From: Bacilli bacterium
Lineage (GTDB): Bacteria; Bacillota_I; Bacilli_A; RFN20; CAG-826
Direction: 5' to 3'
NCBI GenBank assembly: GCA_024413875.1
Contig: JAKSVY010000048.1
Coordinates: 1-11,452, forward strand
Length of the DNA stretch: 11,452 nt
In this document: one piece after another, positions 6,466 to 11,452 of the stretch
Position numbering within the stretch: the first letter of the stretch is position 1
Layout of the letters: each line of letters opens with the position of its first letter
The notes under the pieces: model-generated
The model's database searches: none
The model's input: the letters and a program-made list of their open reading frames with translations, nothing else
What the model was told of the DNA's origin: nothing
Program-made: the position numbers and the translations under genes

Positions 6466-7338
6466 ATGAAAAAAGCAACTTTAATTTTATTAGCGTTACC
6501 ATTGTTTTTAGCATCATGTGGTAACAAAAACTATGGCTACAATACTGGCACAAATAGTGCTACTACAAATACCGGCACAACAACTGGAAATACTGATATC
6601 AACAATGATTACATGTTACTTGGCGAAGATGGTGATTATTCATTTGAAGTAGTAAATGGACATGCTTATGCGTGTTATACACCAAAATGTACCAGTTCAT
6701 TTTATTTTTATGGTGCAGGTGCTTTGTTTGAGGCAGCATTCATTACAAGTGTCAGCATTCACCCATTAAATAATTTGAGTAGTGATGTTAAAGGACATAA
6801 TACTGATATTTCCTTTAATTCGTATGATGAAAATTACTATGTAAATATTGAATTATCAGTTTTACAAACATATGTTAATAAACAAGTTGTTATTGATTTT
6901 ACAATTGATCAAGGACACTTGGATAATGGGGCAAAATTCCAATTGGAATTCGTTAAAGAGGAGCACAATCTTGGGTTTGATGGTGAATGTTCATGCGGCA
7001 ATTATAGATCTGATAAAATTTATAATTTTAACTTCTCTCAACCAATATCTATTTCTTTAACTAAATTCCGTGATCAAGCATTCCTTATCCTTGATACACC
7101 AAGAGATAATTTCACACTATATTTTGATACAACAATGCCTAATGATGATTTATCTACCGCTATTGATGGTTTCACAGAACATGGTGATTATTACATTAGA
7201 AATAGTGTATATATGGTAATTGGTTATTCTGATAAAAAATTAGAATATAACAACCCTGGTTTCGCTATTAAATACATCGCGTTCACTAACTCTAGTTATG
7301 AAGGCACCCCTCAAAATTTCACAGTTTCGCCTCGTTAA
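6466..7338 (+). CDS. Predicted lipoprotein of unknown function
   Basis: This 290-residue secreted protein starts MKKATLILLALPLFLASC, a classic lipoprotein signal. The lipobox is L15-A16-S17-C18, so the mature protein would be lipid-anchored at Cys18 on the outer face of the membrane. Residues 19-47 are a Gly/Asn/Thr-rich linker. The rest is rich in beta-type, aromatic stretches and may consist of two related halves (about 56-165 and 185-285) joined by EEHNLGFDGECSCGNY. In that joint His167, Cys175 and Cys177 could form a metal or disulfide site, similar in look to short H...C-x-C-G inserts in surface proteins of gut Firmicutes. An AAAGGA site precedes the ATG by about 5 bases. It is co-transcribed with the degV-family gene and followed by a terminator. 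I do not recognise the family. Confidence 0.85.
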   Translation: MKKATLILLALPLFLASCGNKNYGYNTGTNSATTNTGTTTGNTDINNDYMLLGEDGDYSFEVVNGHAYACYTPKCTSSFYFYGAGALFEAAFITSVSIHPLNNLSSDVKGHNTDISFNSYDENYYVNIELSVLQTYVNKQVVIDFTIDQGHLDNGAKFQLEFVKEEHNLGFDGECSCGNYRSDKIYNFNFSQPISISLTKFRDQAFLILDTPRDNFTLYFDTTMPNDDLSTAIDGFTEHGDYYIRNSVYMVIGYSDKKLEYNNPGFAIKYIAFTNSSYEGTPQNFTVSPR

Positions 7339-7353
7339 TAATTAGTCTTAAAT

Positions 7354-7386
7354 AAAAAGGTCCACCCATTAAAGAGTGGACTTTTT
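7354..7386. terminator. Bidirectional intrinsic terminator
   Basis: The hairpin has arms AAAAAGGTCCAC and GTGGACTTTTT (GTCCAC pairs GTGGAC, then one G-T wobble or bulged G and A-T pairs) around a 10-base loop. It ends in T runs on both strands and sits between the lipoprotein gene and the convergent pmbA gene. Confidence 0.88.
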
Positions 7387-7403
7387 ATGTAAATTTTGAA
7401 TAA

Positions 7404-8735
7404 TTATTTACCTGTAATAGCTAATTTCTTAACTAATAATGCAGGAGAAGAGATGTCTCTTGGATGATTTTCAACATATGTATTTGAAACGTCTTTAACA
7501 TCCATGAATAATTCAAATAAGTTACCTGCAACAGTGATTAATGATAATGGTTCTGCGAGTTTACCATCACGAATCATAAATCCTTGTGCTTGAAGTGAGA
7601 AGTTACCTGATTGAGCATTAAGACCAGCGTGTAATCCTTCTAATTCAGTGATGTATACACCAAGCTTAATGTTGCTCATCATTTCATTTTCGTTCTTCTT
7701 ACCAGCTTTTAATACTGCATTACAAAGTGATGCTGATGCCTTAGAACCTGAACCGTATCCATTACCTGTTGGAGCAACACCTGCTTTAGCAGCTGTTTCA
7801 AGAGTGTAGATATATGTTTCAAGAATACCTTTATTAATAAGTGTCTTCTTATATGTTGCAACACCCTCGTCATCATAGTAACGGAAGTTAAGATTTGGAG
7901 TAAGTGGATTTTCAATAACTGTAACCTTCTTACTTGCAACTGGTTGTTTTAACTTGCCTTCAAATAATGATGAATGTTTTTGAACTTCTTCAGCATCAAT
8001 TGCTGCTAAGTACGCTCCAAGTAATGAACTTGCTGTGCTTGCGTTAAGTACAACTGGATATTTTTTACTCTTACATTGAACGCTTCCGAGTTTTGCTAAT
8101 GCATCTTCTGCAACTTCTTTAACAAACTTATCAACATCAAATGCTTTTGGATCATCGGATACAAATACCTTAAATCCTGTTTTGTTTTCATCATCCTTAG
8201 TAGCAACTACTTCTGCAACATAAACATAGTTTGCAGATTTTTGTTTTAACTTTAATCCATATGAGTTAGAAAGTGATGTTTCACCAGCGCCTTCTTGATA
8301 TTCAACTGCTGCAACTTCAGAAATACGTGGATCATATTCTTTAAGTTTTCTTTCAATTTCAAGTAAGACTTCAATCTTTTCTGCTAAATTACCAGATAAA
8401 GCATCTGCTCTATAAAGATTTTTCTTGTGATATTTTTCACTGCCTTTGAAGATAATTGCATCATCTTCTTTTTCAACAACTCTTGCTGTTTCAATGATTG
8501 AATTAACAAGATATTCAGGAGTGTCTTTATCAACAATTTCAACTCTAACAGAACCCATCTTGCCATTATAAATACCTTTAGCAATTAAAGAGAAACTATC
8601 ACTTGTAGTGATAGAGTTAACTTCACCATGGAATACTCCACAAGATAAAGAATAGCTTCTGTTTGTTGTAATAGCGGAGGCTTCAAGACCTTTTGAAGCA
8701 GCTAATTCGTAGAATTTCTTTTCATTTAATCTCAT
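7404..8735 (-). CDS. pmbA: TldE/PmbA-type subunit of the TldD/TldE metalloprotease
   Basis: PmbA (TldE) is the non-catalytic partner of TldD. Together they form a cytosolic protease that degrades unfolded peptides through a narrow cavity; in E. coli it matures microcin B17 and degrades the antitoxin CcdA. The 443-residue protein shows the family pattern: the early block RSYSLSCGVFHGEVNSIT, the central KKYPVVLNASTASSLLGAYL and the C-terminal SGNFSLQAQGFMIRDGKLAEPLS followed by ITVAGNL. As expected for the E subunit there is no HExxxH motif. The ATG overlaps the tldD stop as ATGA and a GGAGG site lies about 7 bases upstream inside tldD, so the two subunits should be made in matched amounts. The substrate peptide is not identified by the neighbours. 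Confidence 0.93.
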   Translation of the reverse strand: MRLNEKKFYELAASKGLEASAITTNRSYSLSCGVFHGEVNSITTSDSFSLIAKGIYNGKMGSVRVEIVDKDTPEYLVNSIIETARVVEKEDDAIIFKGSEKYHKKNLYRADALSGNLAEKIEVLLEIERKLKEYDPRISEVAAVEYQEGAGETSLSNSYGLKLKQKSANYVYVAEVVATKDDENKTGFKVFVSDDPKAFDVDKFVKEVAEDALAKLGSVQCKSKKYPVVLNASTASSLLGAYLAAIDAEEVQKHSSLFEGKLKQPVASKKVTVIENPLTPNLNFRYYDDEGVATYKKTLINKGILETYIYTLETAAKAGVAPTGNGYGSGSKASASLCNAVLKAGKKNENEMMSNIKLGVYITELEGLHAGLNAQSGNFSLQAQGFMIRDGKLAEPLSLITVAGNLFELFMDVKDVSNTYVENHPRDISSPALLVKKLAITGK

Positions 8736-10129
8736 TTTAATTCTCCTCCGTTTCCACCGACAGAGATGCGGCTAACTCTAATTGTTGGTTGGCCAACATC
8801 AACTGGACAACTACCTGAAGCAGAACCACACATACCTTGAGCTCTCTTTAAGTCATTACCAACCATATCAATATTAAGTAATACTTCTTTACCAGAGCCA
8901 ATTAATGTAGCACCTCTTACAGGTTCACAAATCTTACCATCACGGATGATGTAAGCTTCATTTGCTGCGAAGTTAAATTCACCAGTAGCAGGGTTAACTG
9001 AACCGCCACCTAATGATGCTGCATATAATCCTAATTTAGTAGCAGCAATAATTTCTTCAGGAGTATTCTTTCCTGGAGCAATGTATGTATTAGACATACG
9101 TGATGTTGGTTCATATTTGTATGATTGTCTACGGCATGCGCCATTACCCTTCATACCAATACGACGACCTGTGAAATCATCTAATAAGAATGATGTACAA
9201 ACACCATCTTTAATTAATACTGTCTTTTGTGTTGGGTTACCTTCATCATCAATATTATTTGAACCCCAACCATTTGGAATTGTTCCATCATCAATTGCAG
9301 TAACAATTGGTGAAGCAATTTGTTTTCCAAGAGAATCAGAGAATACTGATAATTTTTTAGATACTGAAGTACCTTCAAGTGAGTGACCACATGCTTCATG
9401 GAAGATAACACCACCGAAACCATTACCAATAACTACTGGCATAATTCCTGATGGACATTCTTTAGCGCCTAACATTGTAATAGCAGTTTTAGCAGTTTTT
9501 AATGCTACTTCTTCAATGTTCATTTCATTTAAGAACCATTCAAATCCTGCTGATGCACCTGGTCCATTGAAACTTGTTTCAATCTTTCCTTCTTCAGCAG
9601 CAACTGCTAAGACAGCGACACGTCCTCTTTCTTTGCAGTCAACAAATTCATAACCTTTAGTAGAGAAGATAACAACTTTCTTTTCATAGTTATTAAAGCT
9701 TACTTGGCGGCGGATAATTCTTGGATCATATTCTGCTAATACTTTATCTGCTCTTTTTAAGTAAGCAATCTTATCCTCAACAGAGACATCCTTTAAAGGC
9801 ATTGTTCTTGTGTGGATATTCTTAGCCTTTTTAGTTTTTAACGTTTCAACAGCAAGAACTCTTTCTCCTGTGAATGAATTAGCTAAGTCAGTTGCGATTT
9901 TAAGTAAACTATCTTTAGTTACATCATTAGTGTAACCATAAACACTTTGAAGTCCCTTAAGAATACGGACACCAGCACCGTAGTTACGGCTTCTAGAAGC
10001 AGCTTCTACTTTTCCGTTATCAAGTACAACACCATCAGATTCAACATCTTCAATGTAAATTTCAGCGAAATCTGCACCTGATGCTAAACCAGCATTAAGA
10101 ACTTCAATAGCTTGTTTCTTATTTAACAT
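8732..10129 (-). CDS. tldD: TldD zinc metalloprotease subunit
   Basis: This is the catalytic subunit of the TldD/TldE peptidase, 465 residues, close to E. coli TldD in length. The zinc motif HEACGH (His244, Glu245, His249) sits in VIFHEACGHSLEG, and the third ligand Cys434 is in GMCGSASG near the C-terminus, followed by the family end VGQPTIRVSRISVGGNGG. All catalytic elements are intact. AAGGAGGAA (10137-10145) lies about 8 bases before the ATG. It is first in a two-gene operon with pmbA and is transcribed from a promoter that interlocks with that of the divergent gene at 10223. No precursor peptide, toxin or antitoxin known to be processed by TldD/E was recognised nearby, so a housekeeping peptide-degrading role is the simplest reading. 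Confidence 0.95.
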   Translation of the reverse strand: MLNKKQAIEVLNAGLASGADFAEIYIEDVESDGVVLDNGKVEAASRSRNYGAGVRILKGLQSVYGYTNDVTKDSLLKIATDLANSFTGERVLAVETLKTKKAKNIHTRTMPLKDVSVEDKIAYLKRADKVLAEYDPRIIRRQVSFNNYEKKVVIFSTKGYEFVDCKERGRVAVLAVAAEEGKIETSFNGPGASAGFEWFLNEMNIEEVALKTAKTAITMLGAKECPSGIMPVVIGNGFGGVIFHEACGHSLEGTSVSKKLSVFSDSLGKQIASPIVTAIDDGTIPNGWGSNNIDDEGNPTQKTVLIKDGVCTSFLLDDFTGRRIGMKGNGACRRQSYKYEPTSRMSNTYIAPGKNTPEEIIAATKLGLYAASLGGGSVNPATGEFNFAANEAYIIRDGKICEPVRGATLIGSGKEVLLNIDMVGNDLKRAQGMCGSASGSCPVDVGQPTIRVSRISVGGNGGELK

Positions 10130-10162
10130 AGTTACGTTCCTCCTTTATAATTAATCTCCAAG

Positions 10163-10171
10163 ATTTTATCA
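10163..10171 (-). promoter_or_regulatory. Extended -10 promoter of tldD-pmbA
   Basis: On the minus strand the sequence reads TGATAAAAT, an extended -10 (TGn plus TAAAAT). The predicted start near 10156 gives a leader of about 27 bases that contains the AAGGAGG site. No good -35 box is seen, which fits an extended -10 promoter. It lies back to back with the promoter at 10187-10216. Confidence 0.5.
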
Positions 10172-10186
10172 TTTTTGATATATTTT

Positions 10187-10203
10187 TTGCATTAATAATG
10201 TAA
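10187..10203 (+). promoter_or_regulatory. Imperfect 17-bp palindrome over the -35 region
   Basis: TTGCATTAATAATGTAA is an inverted repeat centred on 10195 with a single mismatched pair (G10189-T10201). It covers the -35 box and half of the spacer. A repressor bound here would block the leaderless promoter. It could also be chance in AT-rich DNA. Confidence 0.4.
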
Positions 10204-10216
10204 ATAAATATATAAT
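10187..10216 (+). promoter_or_regulatory. Leaderless promoter of the 10223 gene
   Basis: TTGCAT (10187-10192), an 18-base spacer and a perfect TATAAT (10211-10216). By the usual geometry (-10 box covering -12 to -7), +1 falls on 10223, the A of the ATG. No ribosome binding site is present between the box and the ATG, and upstream in-frame codons meet a stop at 10196 with no other start. Confidence 0.7.
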
Positions 10217-10222
10217 TTAGCC

Positions 10223-10810
10223 ATGTCTTATAAGGAAATGATTGAAGAGATTAGAAAGAACTTCTCTTCTAAACAAGGAGCATTCACTAAAGAAGAAATG
10301 CGCTATAACACTAATAAAGATACATTTAGAGGATGTATCACTGGTTTTATGACCTCTTCATATTACAAAAGAGAAAAGCTATATAACCAAGGTTTTATTT
10401 ATTACGCATTATCATTTAAAGAATATAGAGAACATACTGAAAAAGATAAAAGAATAGTGCCTGTTTGGGTTCTTTTATCTCCAACTCCTAAGATTGATGA
10501 AGATCCAATGTTGCTTCAAGAGGTTAAAGATAATTTAGATAAGTTATACGATGATAAAAATCTTCGTAAAAAATATTCGAGATTATTCACAATGATTTCA
10601 GAAAACCAAGCAGAACCAATGTATTTTGAGGTTCCAGAAGAATTTTCCCCTGATTTTGAATGTTACTTATGTTTAACTCAAGTTCACGAAGATAGATTTC
10701 CTTTATTCCATCTTGGTATTAATCTTGTAATCGCGAATAAATTGGTATCCAAAGAAGTTGATTATCTTCCATCAACATATTGGTCTAAAGACTATATTGA
10801 GCAATATTAG
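10223..10810 (+). CDS. Protein of unknown function, leaderless
   Basis: This 195-residue protein is not recognised. It is predicted cytosolic, without signal peptide or membrane helix. The N-terminal 70 residues are basic and helix/aromatic-rich (GFMTSSYYKREKLYNQGF at 41-58). The middle has IVPVWVLLSPTPKIDEDP (78-95) followed by a charged helix with KKYSRLF. The C-terminal part is acidic and aromatic, with FECYLCLTQVHEDRFPLFHLG (given in part, 145-165), including Cys147 and Cys150 two apart. An R-x4-H (Arg158, His163) is present but the protein lacks the helical hairpin look of HEPN toxins. Start choice is forced: it is the only start after the in-frame stop at 10196. It stands alone between its own promoter and a terminator. 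Codon use resembles neighbours, so I regard it as a real gene. Confidence 0.75.
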   Translation: MSYKEMIEEIRKNFSSKQGAFTKEEMRYNTNKDTFRGCITGFMTSSYYKREKLYNQGFIYYALSFKEYREHTEKDKRIVPVWVLLSPTPKIDEDPMLLQEVKDNLDKLYDDKNLRKKYSRLFTMISENQAEPMYFEVPEEFSPDFECYLCLTQVHEDRFPLFHLGINLVIANKLVSKEVDYLPSTYWSKDYIEQY

Positions 10811-10839
10811 GGCTTACTAAAAGTAGGTCCTTTCTTTTT
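10810..10839 (+). terminator. Intrinsic terminator after the 10223 gene
   Basis: The stem GGGCTTAC / GTAGGTCC (8 pairs, two of them G-T) with loop TAAAA is followed by TTTCTTTTT. The left arm begins at the last base of the TAG stop codon. It separates this gene from the next one, so each has its own transcript. Confidence 0.8.
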
Positions 10840-10847
10840 GCTTGTTG

Positions 10848-10869
10848 TTGCGCTTTAAAAAATGCGCAA
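10848..10869 (+). promoter_or_regulatory. Perfect inverted repeat, candidate operator
   Basis: TTGCGC-N10-GCGCAA is a perfect 6-bp inverted repeat in 22 bases. Its left arm is the -35 box and its right arm ends 1 base before the -10 box. The G+C content of the arms stands out from the surrounding A/T. Its place and the HTH domain of the gene behind it suggest autorepression. Confidence 0.6.
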
Positions 10870-10876
10870 TTATAAT
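10848..10876 (+). promoter_or_regulatory. Leaderless promoter of the HTH-nucleotidyltransferase gene
   Basis: TTGCGC (10848-10853), a 17-base spacer and TATAAT (10871-10876). The predicted +1 is 10883, again the A of the ATG, with no ribosome site. It shares the arrangement TATAATnTAGnnATG with the promoter at 10211. Confidence 0.7.
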
Positions 10877-10882
10877 ATAGGT

Positions 10883-11365
10883 ATGAACGCATTAAAACAA
10901 AAAAGAAAAGAACTTGGTCTCACCCAAGTTCAAATGGCTAATCTATGTGGTGTATCACGTAGAACATACCAAACATACGAAACAAAGCAAACGGTTGATG
11001 ATGCTTTTAACGAACTTGTTTCCAAACTAGATGAAATGGGAATCTTGGATGGAAGTAATGTTGTTTTAAGTAAAAGAGAAATCAAACAAAGAGCTTCCAT
11101 TGTTTTTGCTCAACATCCCGAAGTTGATTGTGCATATCTTTTTGGTAGTTATGCTAGAGGAGATGCTACCAAGGATAGTGATGTAGATATTATGGTTATT
11201 TTAAATAAAGTTATGGGCATGGATTTTTTTGGAATTATTGTAGATTTACAAGATGTATTTGGCAAAAGCGTTGATTTGCATACGCACACCCAAGTTATGG
11301 GTAATGAATATTTATTTAAAGACATTCTAATAGAGGGTATTAAGATTTATAGTAGAAAAAAATAG
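10883..11365 (+). CDS. XRE helix-turn-helix fused to MNT-type nucleotidyltransferase
   Basis: The protein has 160 residues from the ATG at 10883. Residues 1-50 are an XRE-type HTH (LKQKRKELGLTQVQMANLCGVSRRTYQTYE in part). Residues about 66-158 are a minimal nucleotidyltransferase domain with the GS-x10-D-x-D signature: Gly88-Ser89, Asp100 and Asp102, plus a likely third acidic residue Asp131 (SVDLHTH). Such domains transfer nucleotides, and MntA antitoxins of this kind AMPylate HEPN toxins, but the substrate here is unknown. I prefer 10883 over an in-frame ATG at 10862, because the latter lies inside the promoter, upstream of the TATAAT, and has no ribosome site. No HEPN or other toxin gene adjoins on the same transcript. 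The protein probably binds its own promoter repeat. Confidence 0.87.
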   Translation: MNALKQKRKELGLTQVQMANLCGVSRRTYQTYETKQTVDDAFNELVSKLDEMGILDGSNVVLSKREIKQRASIVFAQHPEVDCAYLFGSYARGDATKDSDVDIMVILNKVMGMDFFGIIVDLQDVFGKSVDLHTHTQVMGNEYLFKDILIEGIKIYSRKK

Positions 11366-11388
11366 AGCCAAGAAACGGGCTCTATTTT
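11359..11388. terminator. Bidirectional terminator containing both stop codons
   Basis: A perfect 11-bp stem AAAATAGAGCC / GGCTCTATTTT with an 8-base loop, followed by TTTTAATTTT. The TAG in the left arm is the stop of the HTH-nucleotidyltransferase gene. The complementary CTA in the right arm is the TAG stop of the likely minus-strand gene. Confidence 0.88.
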
Positions 11389-11450
11389 AATTTTGCGGTT
11401 CTGAAGAACTTAACAATTGGGAATTTTAATTCCTTATTATTAATTCTATC
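11382..11450 (-). CDS. Possible C-terminal end of a minus-strand gene (5' end outside window)
   Basis: On the minus strand one frame is open from the right edge for 22 codons and reads DRINNKELKFPIVKFFRTAK, then Leu-Lys and TAG. The other two minus frames close quickly (TAA and TGA near the edge). Codon choice (AAT, GAA, TTA, CCA, AGA) fits the neighbours, and the stop falls in the bidirectional terminator as expected for a convergent gene. The fragment is basic and too short to name. Confidence 0.4.
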   Translation of the reverse strand, partial: DRINNKELKFPIVKFFRTAKLK

Positions 11451-11452
11451 AA

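Noticed and set aside
660..8734. UGA read as tryptophan (Mycoplasma code)
   Set aside because: Tryptophans are TGG throughout, no TGA occurs inside conserved genes, and TGA closes the ATPase and tldD genes at sensible places.
9081..9386. Plus-strand open frame inside tldD
   Set aside because: It is antisense to a strongly conserved protein, has no ribosome site and its product has no recognisable features. The same holds for antisense or shifted frames inside the alcohol dehydrogenase, pmbA, degV-family and TetR genes.
7404..10129. tldD-pmbA as part of a bacteriocin or RiPP cluster
   Set aside because: No precursor peptide, modifying enzyme, ABC exporter or immunity gene is visible; the pair is common as housekeeping genes.
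10223..10810. HEPN-type toxin partner for the MNT protein downstream, from an R-x4-H (RFPLFH)
   Set aside because: The motif is short, lacks the usual helical hairpin context, lies near an acidic aromatic stretch, and a terminator separates the two genes.
10862..10882. ATG at 10862 as the start of the HTH-nucleotidyltransferase
   Set aside because: It would sit between the -35 and -10 boxes, has no ribosome site, and the HTH begins right after the ATG at 10883.

Overview
This is an AT-rich window, roughly one third G+C by eye, densely coded on both strands and with very short gaps between genes. The genetic code is standard: tryptophans are TGG, no TGA falls inside a gene, and TGA ends two genes. 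The gene set suggests a low-GC Gram-positive (Bacillota/Erysipelotrichales or RF39-like relative of the Mollicutes): a DegV/FakB-like protein, a Gram-positive style lipoprotein, AGGAGG-type ribosome sites and TetR/XRE regulators. This placement is an inference from gene content, not from a marker gene. No rRNA, tRNA, CRISPR array, transposase or prophage gene was seen.

Layout. (1) 3-4384, plus strand: a co-directional run of five genes with overlaps or gaps of 2 to 15 bases. They are the C-terminal membrane part of a P-type cation ATPase, pseudouridine-5'-phosphate glycosidase (psuG), a TetR-type regulator, an iron-type alcohol dehydrogenase and a membrane protein that looks like an M50 metalloprotease which has lost its first zinc ligand. 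The run ends at a bidirectional terminator (4396-4427). (2) 4435-5505, minus strand: mscL with an unusually long N-terminus and outer loop, followed 6 bases later by a small XRE-type DNA-binding protein. (3) 5598-7338, plus strand: a DegV-family protein and a lipoprotein of unknown function, divergent from mscL and ended by a second bidirectional terminator (7354-7386). (4) 7404-10129, minus strand: tldD and its partner pmbA/tldE, overlapping by ATGA. (5) 10223-11365, plus strand: two single-gene units, a 195-residue protein I do not recognise and a fusion of an XRE helix-turn-helix with an MNT-type nucleotidyltransferase domain, each with its own terminator. (6) The last 70 bases appear to hold the end of a minus-strand gene.

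The most unusual part is region 5. Both genes carry a TATAAT box placed exactly so that the predicted transcription start is the A of the ATG, within a shared pattern TATAATnTAGnnATG and with no ribosome binding site. Both should therefore be leaderless mRNAs, while most other genes in the window have good Shine-Dalgarno sites. In both promoters the -35 box is the left half of an inverted repeat beginning with TTGC. For the HTH-nucleotidyltransferase gene this repeat is a perfect TTGCGC-N10-GCGCAA, a good candidate for an autoregulatory operator. Other points worth a second look are the pseudo-protease with a helical cytosolic tail, the enlarged MscL co-transcribed with a DNA-binding protein, and psuG without psuK inside an alcohol dehydrogenase/TetR operon.
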